Positions 42,405-50,734 of a stretch of DNA of 64,000 bases are shown here, in pieces (within the stretch, counting starts at the first letter, position 1; each line of letters starts with the position of its first letter). A program made the translations under genes and the position numbers. This DNA comes from Sphaerisporangium rufum (GTDB lineage: Bacteria; Actinomycetota; Actinomycetes; Streptosporangiales; Streptosporangiaceae), in the NCBI RefSeq assembly GCF_016863395.1, contig NZ_BOOU01000032.1:93767-157766 (forward strand). Direction: 5' to 3'. A model generated the notes under the pieces. The model had not been told where the DNA came from and searched no databases. It saw only the letters and a list, made by a program, of their open reading frames with translations.

Positions 42405-42444
42405 TTGTCTTTGAACTAGCGATGTCGGTGTATGGGGTTAGAAT
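42405..42444 (+). promoter_or_regulatory. Candidate promoter for the LCP gene
   Basis: In an AT-richer patch, TTGTCT (42405-42410) and GTGTAT (42428-42433) are 17 bp apart; TAGAAT (42439-42444) is an alternative -10. The LCP start (GTG 42530) would have a leader of about 80 nt. Confidence 0.45.
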
Positions 42445-42529
42445 CCTGGAATCCGGGTAGCCCCGGGGGCCGCTTCCTGGCGTTTCTCCAGGTCGGTGGC
42501 GGGACTCCGACAGTCGTGAGGGGAAGCTT

Positions 42530-44086
42530 GTGACCACGCCTCTTGGCGGCACCCCGGGGGAGGCCGCCGGAGACGGCCCGGACGAAACCGGGACCGAAGG
42601 CCGCGCTCCGCGGCCGCCCAGATTCGCCAGGTCCCTGACCACCGGCGCGGTGATCGGCTGGACGAGCCTGTCCGCGCTGGTGCCCGGGGCGGCCCACCTG
42701 CGGGCCGGCCGGCGCACCGCGGGTTTCTCGCTGCTGGGCGCCTTCGGCGGCCTGCTGGCGATCGCGCTGATCATGGCCCTGGTCTTCCGGTCCAACCTGG
42801 GGCTGGTGGTCAGCGACACCACGCTCGTCACGTTGATCGTCGTGGCGGCCGTCGGCGCGCTCGCCTGGTTCGCGCTCGTCATCACCTCCTACATCGCCCT
42901 CGGCCCGGACCGGCTGCCGCAGGGCGGCCAGGTGCTGTCCGGCATCGTGGTGGGCGTGCTGTGCGTGGCGGTGATGGCGCCGTTCGCCGTGACCGCGGGC
43001 AGCATGATGACCGTCCGGGCGACCGCGAACGCGGTCTTCCCCTCCGACCCGGGCGGCCCGACCGCCGCGCCGGTCAAGCAGGAGGACCCCTGGAACGGCC
43101 GTACCCGGGTCAACTTCCTGCTGGTCGGCGGGGACGCGGCCGGCAACCGCACCGGCGTGCGCACCGACAGCATGACGGTGGCCAGCGTGGACGTGCGCTC
43201 CGGCAACGCCGTCATGCTCAGCCTCCCGCGCAACCTGCAGTTCGTCCGCTTCCCCAAGGGCGACCCGCTGGCCGCGCGGTTCCCGAACGGGTTCACCGGC
43301 GACTCCGGGCAGGGCCTGCTCAACGAGGTGTGGCAGTACGCCGAGGACCACCTCGGCAAGGGCAAGGGCCCGGTCGAGCTCAAGCGCGCCATCGGCCACA
43401 CGCTCGGCCTGAAGATCGACTACTACGCGATCGTCGACATGTACGGCTTCGCCGCGCTGATCGACGCGGTCGGCGGCCTGAAGATCCGGGTCGAGCAGGA
43501 CGTCCCGTGGGGCGGGCACTTCGGCACCGCCGGCACCATCAAGGCCGGCTACCAGCGCCTGGACGGCGAGCACGTGCTCTGGTACGGCCGCTCTCGGGTG
43601 AACAGCGATGACTTCACCCGGATGGGCCGGCAGCGCTGCATCATGGGCGCGCTGCTCAACCAGGCGACGCCGCAGGTCGTGCTGGCCAACTTCGGCAAGA
43701 TCGCCACCGCCACCCGGCACATGTTCCGCACCGACATCCCGCGCGACCTGCTGGAGCACCTGGTGCCGCTGGCGCTGAAGGTGAAGGACGGCAAGACCAC
43801 CACCCTGCAGTTCGTGCCGCCGACCATCTGGCCGGGCGCCGCCGACTGGGCGAAGATCCGCCGGATGAGCGCGCAGGCGATCCGGCAGTCCGAACGCTCC
43901 GGCAACACGCTGGCCGCCGGGGTGACCGCGACCCCGGGCGCCGGCGCGTCCGGCGCCGGCGCCGGCACGCCGGGCGCCTCCTCGCCCACCCCGTCGCGCA
44001 CGCCGCGCGCGGACGGCACGCCGACCCCGAACCAGGGCAAGGACAAGGGCGGCGCCAAGACGCTCGCCCAGGCCTGCGGCTTCTGA
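42530..44086 (+). CDS. LytR-CpsA-Psr (LCP) family protein
   Basis: A 518-residue membrane protein. About four hydrophobic segments (ALVPGAAHLRAGRRTAGF, LLGAFGGLLAIALIMALVF, LVTLIVVAAVGALAWFALVI, VLSGIVVGVLCVAVMAPFAV) precede the LCP domain, more than the single TM typical of LCP proteins. The domain reads VNFLLVGGDAAGNRTGVRTD, SVDVRSGNAVMLSLPRNLQF, DYYAIVDMYGFAALIDAVGG, and WYGRSRVNSDDFTRMGRQR; the conserved Arg and Asp that bind the pyrophosphate of polyprenyl substrates are there. It attaches glycopolymers such as teichoic acid or arabinogalactan to peptidoglycan. The tail is Pro/Thr-rich. Start GTG 42530 follows GAGGGGAAGC. Confidence 0.92.
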   Translation: MTTPLGGTPGEAAGDGPDETGTEGRAPRPPRFARSLTTGAVIGWTSLSALVPGAAHLRAGRRTAGFSLLGAFGGLLAIALIMALVFRSNLGLVVSDTTLVTLIVVAAVGALAWFALVITSYIALGPDRLPQGGQVLSGIVVGVLCVAVMAPFAVTAGSMMTVRATANAVFPSDPGGPTAAPVKQEDPWNGRTRVNFLLVGGDAAGNRTGVRTDSMTVASVDVRSGNAVMLSLPRNLQFVRFPKGDPLAARFPNGFTGDSGQGLLNEVWQYAEDHLGKGKGPVELKRAIGHTLGLKIDYYAIVDMYGFAALIDAVGGLKIRVEQDVPWGGHFGTAGTIKAGYQRLDGEHVLWYGRSRVNSDDFTRMGRQRCIMGALLNQATPQVVLANFGKIATATRHMFRTDIPRDLLEHLVPLALKVKDGKTTTLQFVPPTIWPGAADWAKIRRMSAQAIRQSERSGNTLAAGVTATPGAGASGAGAGTPGASSPTPSRTPRADGTPTPNQGKDKGGAKTLAQACGF

Positions 44087-44129
44087 TCTTCGCGCCCGCC
44101 GCCCCGGGCCGGGGCGGCGGGCGCCCGGC

Positions 44130-46178
44130 TCAGGCGGCCCGCGCGGCCCGCGGCAGCAGGGCGAACGCGCCGAGGTAGATCAGCCCGGCCACCGCCAGCA
44201 GCCCCTGGTAGCCGATGACCAGGGCGAGATACTCCAGGCAGCCGCCCACGATGGCGCCGAGCAGGTTGGCCCCGAACGACACCGTCGGGTCGGCCGTCTC
44301 GGCGAAGCGCTTGGCGAACACCACGTTGGCCGCGAAGATCGGCAGGAACGCCACCGCGACCGCGAGCACCGCCCGTGCCGGCACCGGCAGCCCGAGCAGC
44401 CAGGAGTTCGGCACCACGGCGGCCAGCACCAGCCCGCCGAACAGCACCGCGTACATGACCGGCAGCGGCGGCGTGCGGAACCGCCGGGTCACCTCCACCG
44501 CGGCCAGCACCGCCACCAGCACCCCGGCGAACACGATCGCGTTCACCACCCAGGTGGTGCCGAACAGCAGCGCGAACCCGGTGACGCTCTTGGTCTCCAG
44601 CAGCAGGAACGACACCCCGAGCAGGCACAGGTCGGCATACGGGCGCATCCGGCGGAACGGACCGGCCACCACCCGGACGGCGAGCACGCTGACCAGCAGG
44701 ATCAACCCGAGCGCGATCAGGTAGATGGACGGGATGTCGCGCCCGTGCAGGTACAGGAACGGCCGGTCGTCGGTGGCCGGCGCCGGCGTGCCGGCCCGCG
44801 GGCCGGGCCACTCGGCGCCGCAGCGCTGCGCGTCGGTGGTGAGCCCGGCGGTGATGACCGCCTGCTGCCCGGCGCCGACCTGGTCGACGCACGGCTTGTG
44901 GCCGAAGGCGGCCTGCGCGGTGGCGGCCAGCCGGTCGACCAGCCACTGCTCGCGGTAGTAGTTGTACATCGAGAACGCGCCACCGGGTTTGAGGTGCGCG
45001 CGGGCGGCGCGCAGCGCGTCCTCGGTGAACAGATAGCTCTCCAGGCGCAGCGAGCTGGCGCCGGACACCAGGGTGAGCGAGTCGGGCAGCGCGAACAGGA
45101 TCAAGTCGTACTTCTTGCCGGTGGCCTCCAGGAAGGCGCGGCCGTCGGTGATGTGCGTGGTGACGCGCGGGTCGTCGTAGGGCCGGTCGGGGTGGAAGGC
45201 GCCGCCCAGCTCGCGCAGCCGCGGGTCGATCTCGGCGGCGTCCACGTGCTTGGCGCCCTTGGCCAGCGCGATGGCGACGTCGGTGCCGCTGCCCGCGCCG
45301 ACGATCAGCACGTCGTCCAGCCGGCCGGCGGCCGCCGAGCGCTCATACGGCAGGGCGTACTGGCGCTCGTACTTCAGCCGGTAGTCCGCCGGGGTGGCCT
45401 GCTGGTGCGGGATGCCGTTCACCGAGATGTTCAGCAGCGGGGTGCCGTACCACGAGGCGTGCTCGTACTTCACCTTGTAGTAGGGCGACCACAGGGTGCC
45501 GGGGGTGAGCGTCTCCATGGCCAGCGCGCCCACCACGACCAGCGAGGGCACCGTGACGAAGGCCAGGTACCGCACCGTCGAGCGGGGCTGCAGCAGCGCG
45601 CCGTAGGCGCACGCGGTGACCAGGCCCCAGGCCACCGGCGGCGCGCCGGCGTAGGACATCAGGGAGAACGCCGCGATGCCGGTGAGGCTGCCGATCAGGT
45701 CGTACCGGTAGGCCTCCAGCCGGGGCAGCTCGGGGAAGCAGCCGCCGACCAGCTCGGCCGGGCCCATCAGCACCAGCGCGGCGGCGGCGAAGACCACCGG
45801 CAGGATCGCCCAGGCGGGCGGCCCGCTGGTGGACAGGCTGGTGAAGTACAGGATGCCCTCGGTCTCGCGGTTCACCGTGACCGGGAAGAACATGACGACC
45901 AGCACCAGGATCGCCAGCACCACCGGCGAGTAGAACGGCTGCCGGGTGGCCCGGCCGACCCGCAGGAATCCCAGGCCGATGCCGAGAAATGAACCCAGCA
46001 GCACGAAGTTGGTGAAATAGCTCAGGTGGACGATGTTGGAGCCGGTCCATCTGATCAGCGCCAGCTCCAGGAAGAGCATGAACGCGCTGGCGACCACCAG
46101 CCGCGGGCGGACCGGCAGCCAATGCTCGCCGGCGGGAGGGGCGGGGGGGCGCGATGTGGTGTCCACCTTGGCGATCAC
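44130..46178 (-). CDS. Membrane protein with spermidine-synthase-like domain
   Basis: A 682-residue protein. About 8 hydrophobic segments at the N-terminus (first LVVASAFMLFLELALIRWTG), a middle SAM/spermidine synthase-like fold (RLDDVLIVGAGSGTDVAIAL, HVDAAEIDPRLRELGGAF, LFALPDSLTLVSGASSLRLE), then ~7 more hydrophobic segments. Aspartates for polyamine binding are not assured, so an actual aminopropyltransferase role is doubtful. Actinobacterial members sit near envelope genes, as here beside LCP. The GTG at 46178 lies 7 nt after TACCTT, suggesting a leaderless mRNA; a TTG 18 bp upstream is the other start. Confidence 0.83.
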   Translation of the reverse strand: MIAKVDTTSRPPAPPAGEHWLPVRPRLVVASAFMLFLELALIRWTGSNIVHLSYFTNFVLLGSFLGIGLGFLRVGRATRQPFYSPVVLAILVLVVMFFPVTVNRETEGILYFTSLSTSGPPAWAILPVVFAAAALVLMGPAELVGGCFPELPRLEAYRYDLIGSLTGIAAFSLMSYAGAPPVAWGLVTACAYGALLQPRSTVRYLAFVTVPSLVVVGALAMETLTPGTLWSPYYKVKYEHASWYGTPLLNISVNGIPHQQATPADYRLKYERQYALPYERSAAAGRLDDVLIVGAGSGTDVAIALAKGAKHVDAAEIDPRLRELGGAFHPDRPYDDPRVTTHITDGRAFLEATGKKYDLILFALPDSLTLVSGASSLRLESYLFTEDALRAARAHLKPGGAFSMYNYYREQWLVDRLAATAQAAFGHKPCVDQVGAGQQAVITAGLTTDAQRCGAEWPGPRAGTPAPATDDRPFLYLHGRDIPSIYLIALGLILLVSVLAVRVVAGPFRRMRPYADLCLLGVSFLLLETKSVTGFALLFGTTWVVNAIVFAGVLVAVLAAVEVTRRFRTPPLPVMYAVLFGGLVLAAVVPNSWLLGLPVPARAVLAVAVAFLPIFAANVVFAKRFAETADPTVSFGANLLGAIVGGCLEYLALVIGYQGLLAVAGLIYLGAFALLPRAARAA

Positions 46179-46403
46179 GGGTCTCAAGGTAGCCAAGCCC
46201 GGCCCGGCACGGAAGCTCCATGGCGGGACGCGTTCGGTCGTGCCTGGCCGTGGCGGGCGATGACGGAAAATTTCCCTGAATTATTCATCCGGTTTGTCGG
46301 TGCAATGCCGGATAAGCGGTTGTTTCTGCTGGTAGACGGGGTCACCGGAAATACAGGAATGTGGTGCCGTTCGCTCCTCGCGCTCCCAAGGTGGTGTTTC
46401 CTC

Positions 46404-47759
46404 ATGCGGGTCCTCATCCAGCTCCGGCCCTCCCCCGACGTCATCGCGGCGGTCGCCGCCCCCGACGTGGCCACGACGACCGCGGACGTCACCGGCGGGC
46501 TGCCCGGGGTGGCCCTCGACCACTCCTACGTCCCGGTGGCGCTCCCCCGGCCGCGGCCCGCCGCCGGCGGCGACCCGCTGTCGATGCACCAGCCGCTGGA
46601 CTTCTCGCTGGCCCCCGAGGACGCCTCGGTGCTGGTCCGCGGCGAGATATCCGACGACGAGGGGGCCGCCCGGGCGGCGCTGCTGCCCGCGCAGAGCGAC
46701 GTGGTGGCGGTGTACGCCGACCCGGTGATCGAGACCTCGCTGACCTGCGGCGGCAGCCCGCCGGTCGGCACCTGGGAGGACGTCGCCCGGCTGCTGGCCG
46801 TCCCGGCGCTGGCCGCCGAGGGGTACGACGGCGCCGGCGTGCCGCTGGCCATCTGCGACACCGGCATCAACGCCGCGCACGTCGGGCAGCGGCTGGGCCG
46901 CTCGTGCACCGTGGACGGCGAGCGCAGCTGGAACCCCGGCGGCGTGTCCGGCGAGCCGGGCCGCTTCGCGGTGGACCACGGCACCATGTGCGCCTTCGAC
47001 GCGCTGATCGCCGCGCCGGCCGCCACCCTGATCGACATCCCGGTGCTGCTGTCGCGCCGGCAGGGCGGCTCGGCGATGGACGGCCTGCTGTCGGACGCGG
47101 TGGCCGCCTTCGCCCACCTGCGCACCGTGCTGGACGCCCAGCCGGCCGGCAGCCGATCGCTGGTGGTCAGCAACAGCTGGGGCTCGTTCTCCCCGCTGTG
47201 GGACCTGGCGCCCGGCCAGCCGGGCAACTACTCCGACAACGCCGCGCACCCGTTCAACATCATCGTGGGCAGCCTGGAGCAGGCCGGCGCGGACATCCTG
47301 TTCGCCGCGGGCAACTGCGGCAGCGAGTGCAAGGACCGCCGGTGCGCGTTCCCGGCCCGGCCGATCGTCGGCGCCAACTCCCACCCCCAGGTGCTGTCGG
47401 TCGCCGGAGTGGACACCAACGGCGAGCGGGTCGGCTACTCCTCGCAGGGCCCCGGGCGGCTCAGCGACCGCAAGCCGGACATCGCCGCCTACACGCACTT
47501 CGCCGGGTCCCGCGCGTTCGGCGACACCGAGCCCGACTCGGGCACCTCGGCCGCCTGCCCGGTGGCCGCCGGGCTGGTCGCCGCGATCCGCACCCGCTGG
47601 CCGGCCTCCCGGCTGAGCCCGTCCCAGCTGCGCACCCTGCTGCACCGCACCGCCGACGACCGCAGCACCGTGGGCTTCGACTACGACTACGGATACGGCA
47701 TCGCCGACCCGGCCGCGCTGATCGAGGCGCTGCGGAAGGTGAGCGGCAGCCGGGAATGA
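46404..47759 (+). CDS. S8 (subtilisin-like) serine peptidase without signal peptide
   Basis: A 451-residue subtilase. Catalytic triad: Asp152 (VPLAICDTGINAAH), His192 (VDHGTMCAFDAL), Ser382 (SGTSAACPVAAG); oxyanion Asn304 (FAAGNCGSEC). The N-terminal ~120 residues (MRVLIQLRPSPDVIAAVAAP...) look like a folded head rather than a secretion signal, so the enzyme may be cytoplasmic or processed in an unusual way. The extended loop DEGAARAALLPAQSDVVAVY and PLWDLAPGQPGNYSDNA is also atypical of secreted subtilisins. The ATG at 46404 follows AAGGTGG. The next gene, 48 bp on, encodes a small protein that may be its trans-acting propeptide/inhibitor. Confidence 0.9.
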   Translation: MRVLIQLRPSPDVIAAVAAPDVATTTADVTGGLPGVALDHSYVPVALPRPRPAAGGDPLSMHQPLDFSLAPEDASVLVRGEISDDEGAARAALLPAQSDVVAVYADPVIETSLTCGGSPPVGTWEDVARLLAVPALAAEGYDGAGVPLAICDTGINAAHVGQRLGRSCTVDGERSWNPGGVSGEPGRFAVDHGTMCAFDALIAAPAATLIDIPVLLSRRQGGSAMDGLLSDAVAAFAHLRTVLDAQPAGSRSLVVSNSWGSFSPLWDLAPGQPGNYSDNAAHPFNIIVGSLEQAGADILFAAGNCGSECKDRRCAFPARPIVGANSHPQVLSVAGVDTNGERVGYSSQGPGRLSDRKPDIAAYTHFAGSRAFGDTEPDSGTSAACPVAAGLVAAIRTRWPASRLSPSQLRTLLHRTADDRSTVGFDYDYGYGIADPAALIEALRKVSGSRE

Positions 47760-47807
47760 GCCGGGCGGGGCTTCGGGGGACGGGGGCGGGCGCGTAGCGT
47801 GGTGGGC

Positions 47808-48035
47808 ATGGTCCTGGTCACGGTAGAGCTGCCGCCCGGCGCGACCCTGGAACAGGCGGCGCACGCGCTCGGCCTGGCCGAGGACGAGGTGGACACCGGC
47901 TACGGCCTGGTGCCGCTCGACCCGGCCCGCGGCCTGTACGCCCTGCGCGTCACCGAGGAGGCCGGCCGCCGGGTCCCCCCGGCCGCCGGCCCGTACGCCG
48001 ACCCCACCATCGAGCCCTACGGCCCGCCGAGCTGA
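47808..48035 (+). CDS. Small propeptide/inhibitor-like protein (I9-like?)
   Basis: A 75-residue protein starting at ATG 47808, with TAGCGT 7 nt ahead, so probably leaderless; ATG 47799 is an alternative. The sequence (MVLVTVELPPGATLEQAAHA, LGLAEDEVDTGYGLVPLDPA, RGLYALRVTEEAGRRV) predicts beta-alpha-beta-beta-alpha-beta order and length like the I9 subtilisin propeptide. It ends in a Pro/Tyr tail (DPTIEPYGPPS). Placed right after an S8 peptidase that lacks an obvious propeptide, it may be a trans-acting chaperone or inhibitor. I9 homology is inferred only from pattern and position. Confidence 0.6.
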   Translation: MVLVTVELPPGATLEQAAHALGLAEDEVDTGYGLVPLDPARGLYALRVTEEAGRRVPPAAGPYADPTIEPYGPPS

Positions 48036-48206
48036 CCCGCCGGGTGAACCGTTCCGCCGGGACCGGCACCGCGTTCGCCACCAAGGCCCGCCGCCGGGGC
48101 ACCTTGCTCGCGTCTCGCGCGTTCCATCCGCTCGGCCAGGGCCGTCCCCCGGTGGGACCGGATCATGCGCGGGACGCCCGGCCGCCTGCTCGGGGATGCC
48201 GCCCGG

Positions 48207-49907
48207 TCATCTGGATCGGCCGGGTGCCGCGGGCGGCTCGAGCGGGCCGGGCGGGTGGACGGTGGCGGGGAGGGCGATGGTGAAGGCGGCGCCGTCGCCG
48301 GGGGCGGTGCGCAGGTCGAGGCGGCCGCCGTGCGCGGCCACCAGCGACCGGGCGATGGCCAGACCGAGGCCCGCCCCGCCGCCGTGCGACCGGCTGCGCG
48401 AGTCGTCGGCGCGGTAGAACCGGTCGAACACCCGGGCCGCGTGCTCCGCCGGCAGGCCCGGCCCGCGGTCGGCGATGACCAGCACCGCCTCGCCGCCGGC
48501 CGTACCGACCCCGATCCGGACCGACGAGCCGGCCGGGGTGTGCGCCACCACGTTGCCCACCAGGTTGGTCACCACCTGGCGCAGCCGCGCCTCGTCGCCG
48601 AGCACCGGGGCCGAGCCGGGCGGGCCGCCGTCCGGGCCGGTCAGCTCGACGTCGCGGTCCGGGGCCAGCGCCCGCAGGTCCAGCCGGGCGTCGGCGGCCA
48701 GGGTGCGCAGGTCCATCGGCGCCGGTTCCAGCGCCAGCGCGGCGCCGCCCTCGTCCAGCCGGGCCAGCAGCAGCAGGTCCTCCACCAGCCGGGCCAGCCG
48801 GCCGGCCTCGCTCTCGATCCGGGCCATCGCGGCGGGCACGTCGGTCAGCCCGCCCATCCGGTACAGCTCGGAGAAGCCCTTGATCCCGAACAGCGGGGTG
48901 CGCAGCTCGTGGCCGACGTCGGCCACCAGGGCGCGCAGCCGGGCCTCGGACTCGGCCCGCGCGGCGAAGGCCCGCTCGACCTGGCCGAGCATCCCGTTCA
49001 GCGACGCCGCCAGCCGCCCCACCTCGGTACCCGGGCCGGCGGCGTCCGGCACCCGGCGGGTCAGGTCGCCGGCGGCGATGGCCGCCGCGGTGTCCTCGAT
49101 CCGGCGCAGCGGCCGCAGCCCGGCGCCGATGGCGAACCAGCCGGCGAGGCTGAGCAGCGCCAGCAGCCCGGCGCCGGTCGCGGCGTGCGCGGCCCGCAGC
49201 CGGCCCACCGTCGCGGCGACCGCGTCCAGCGAGGCGGCCACCACGACCGCGCCCTCCCCACCGCCGGCTCCCGCGATCTCCTCGCCCTGAGCACTCCCCG
49301 CGCCACCTTGTTCACCTCGCGCACTGCTCCCGGCGCCGTGAACACCGCTCCCGCCCGCCGCGCCTGCACCACTCCCCGTGCCTTGAGCACCGTCAGCGCC
49401 TTGTCCCGTGCCTCCGGTGCTCCCCGCGCCGCTGCCCGGACCGATGCGCAGCGGTGAGCGGGCCCGAGGAAGGACCAGCACCCGCCAGCGCCCGCCACCG
49501 GCCCGCCCCGCGGTCTCGAAGGGCGTACCGGCCAGCGCGCTCACGCCCGGTCCGTCCAGCGGCGGCAGTACCGGGCCGCCCGCCGCCGGGCCGCCGGGCG
49601 GCACGACCGGGATCCGCGCCTCCCGCCGGACCGTGCCGTCCGGCGCCAGGTGGGCGAGGTACACGTCGGACACCACGTCCAGGTCGCCGGCCAGCGCCCG
49701 CGCGGCCGGCACCCCGGCACCGGTCCACTCGGGTGGGAGAACCGCGGCCAGCCCGCCGAGCGCCCGCAGTTGCCGGTCGACCCGGTCGACCAGCCCGGCG
49801 CGCAGCAGCCCGACCACGATGGACCCGCTCAGCACCAGCCCGGCCGCCAGCAGCGCGCTGACGATCAGCAGCAGCCGCGCCCGCAACGACAGCCGCCGGC
49901 GGGTCAC
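48207..49907 (-). CDS. Sensor histidine kinase with long low-complexity sensor insert
   Basis: A 566-residue HK. TM1 at about 10-35, extracytoplasmic region about 36-240, TM2 about 245-265, HAMP to ~320, HisKA with His333 (RALVADVGHELRTPLFGIKG), HATPase with N-box VVTNLVGNVVAHTPAG, G1 ADRGPGLPAEHAARVFDRF and G2 GGAGLGLAI. A Gly/Ala/Ser/Gln-rich stretch occupies residues 156-219 of the sensor. The GTG at 49907 overlaps the response-regulator stop (GTGA). Probably regulates the ABC operon that follows it on the same strand upstream. Confidence 0.92.
   Translation of the reverse strand: MTRRRLSLRARLLLIVSALLAAGLVLSGSIVVGLLRAGLVDRVDRQLRALGGLAAVLPPEWTGAGVPAARALAGDLDVVSDVYLAHLAPDGTVRREARIPVVPPGGPAAGGPVLPPLDGPGVSALAGTPFETAGRAGGGRWRVLVLPRARSPLRIGPGSGAGSTGGTGQGADGAQGTGSGAGAAGGSGVHGAGSSARGEQGGAGSAQGEEIAGAGGGEGAVVVAASLDAVAATVGRLRAAHAATGAGLLALLSLAGWFAIGAGLRPLRRIEDTAAAIAAGDLTRRVPDAAGPGTEVGRLAASLNGMLGQVERAFAARAESEARLRALVADVGHELRTPLFGIKGFSELYRMGGLTDVPAAMARIESEAGRLARLVEDLLLLARLDEGGAALALEPAPMDLRTLAADARLDLRALAPDRDVELTGPDGGPPGSAPVLGDEARLRQVVTNLVGNVVAHTPAGSSVRIGVGTAGGEAVLVIADRGPGLPAEHAARVFDRFYRADDSRSRSHGGGAGLGLAIARSLVAAHGGRLDLRTAPGDGAAFTIALPATVHPPGPLEPPAAPGRSR
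49251..49442 (-). repeat. Degenerate low-complexity repeat in the kinase gene
   Basis: The 192-bp stretch encodes Gly/Ala/Ser/Gln-rich sequence (SGAGSTGGTGQGADGAQGTG and similar). The plus-strand reading shows recurring GCTCCCCGTGCCTTGAGC- and GTCAGCGCCTTGTCC-like blocks, i.e. expanded, mutated short repeats that keep the frame. Confidence 0.7.
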
Positions 49908-50620
49908 CGGGGCCGGCGCAGGACGTAGCCGACGCCGTGCACGGTGTGGACCAGCCGCGGGCCGGCCGCCTCCAGCTTGCGTCGCAGGTAGCTGACGTAG
50001 GTGTCCACGATGCTGGAGTCCCCCGCGAAGTCGTACTGCCACACCTGCTCCAAGATCTGCGCCTTGGACACCACCCGGCCGGCGTTGAGCGCCAGGTAGT
50101 GCAGCAGGCGGAACTCGGTGGGCGACAGCCGCACCTCCCGTCCCGCCCGGGTGACCTGGTGCCCCTCGGCGTCCACCACGAGGTCCCCCACGACCAGGGC
50201 GTCCATCCCGCCGGCCCCGGTACGCCGCAGCACGGCCCGGATGCGGGCGATCAGCTCGGCCAGGTCGAACGGCTTGGTCACGTAGTCGTCCCCGCCCAAG
50301 GTCAGCCCGGTGACCTTGTCCTGCGGCGAGTCACGCGCGGTGAGGAACAGCACCGGCACCGGCGGCCGGGTGAGCGCGCGCAGCGACCGGACCACCTCGA
50401 AGCCGTCCAGGTCGGGCAGCATGACGTCCAGCAGCACCAGGTCCGGCGGCTGCTCGCGGGCCGCCCGCAGCGCCTCGCCACCGGTGGCCGCGGCGGTCAC
50501 CTCGAACCCGGCGAAGCGCAGCGTGGCGGCCAGCAGCTCGCGCACGGTGGGCTCGTCGTCCACCACCAGCAGCCGCTCACCCGTCCCGGCCGCCCCCGGC
50601 CCTCCCGCGTCCGACGCCAT
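49904..50620 (-). CDS. OmpR-family response regulator
   Basis: A 238-residue response regulator. Receiver: acidic pocket Asp21-Asp22, phosphoacceptor Asp65 (LVLLDVMLPDLDGF), Lys in DDYVTKPFDLAEL. Winged helix: VRLSPTEFRLLHYLALNAGR, VVSKAQILEQVWQYDFAGDS, VDTYVSYLRRKLE, and the ending VHTVHGVGYVLRRPR. ATG 50620 has GGAGGGGTG just ahead; an upstream ATG at 50644 is weaker. Forms a two-component pair with the coupled kinase. Confidence 0.95.
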   Translation of the reverse strand: MASDAGGPGAAGTGERLLVVDDEPTVRELLAATLRFAGFEVTAAATGGEALRAAREQPPDLVLLDVMLPDLDGFEVVRSLRALTRPPVPVLFLTARDSPQDKVTGLTLGGDDYVTKPFDLAELIARIRAVLRRTGAGGMDALVVGDLVVDAEGHQVTRAGREVRLSPTEFRLLHYLALNAGRVVSKAQILEQVWQYDFAGDSSIVDTYVSYLRRKLEAAGPRLVHTVHGVGYVLRRPR

Positions 50621-50734
50621 CACCCCTCCGCTCTCCACGGCCACCGGCCGATGCCGGCCGCGTTCGCGGGATCGCCCGCCACCCGCCCGCCACCCGCCGC
50701 CGTCACCATTCCGGTCGCGCCGGGTCCGAGGCGG

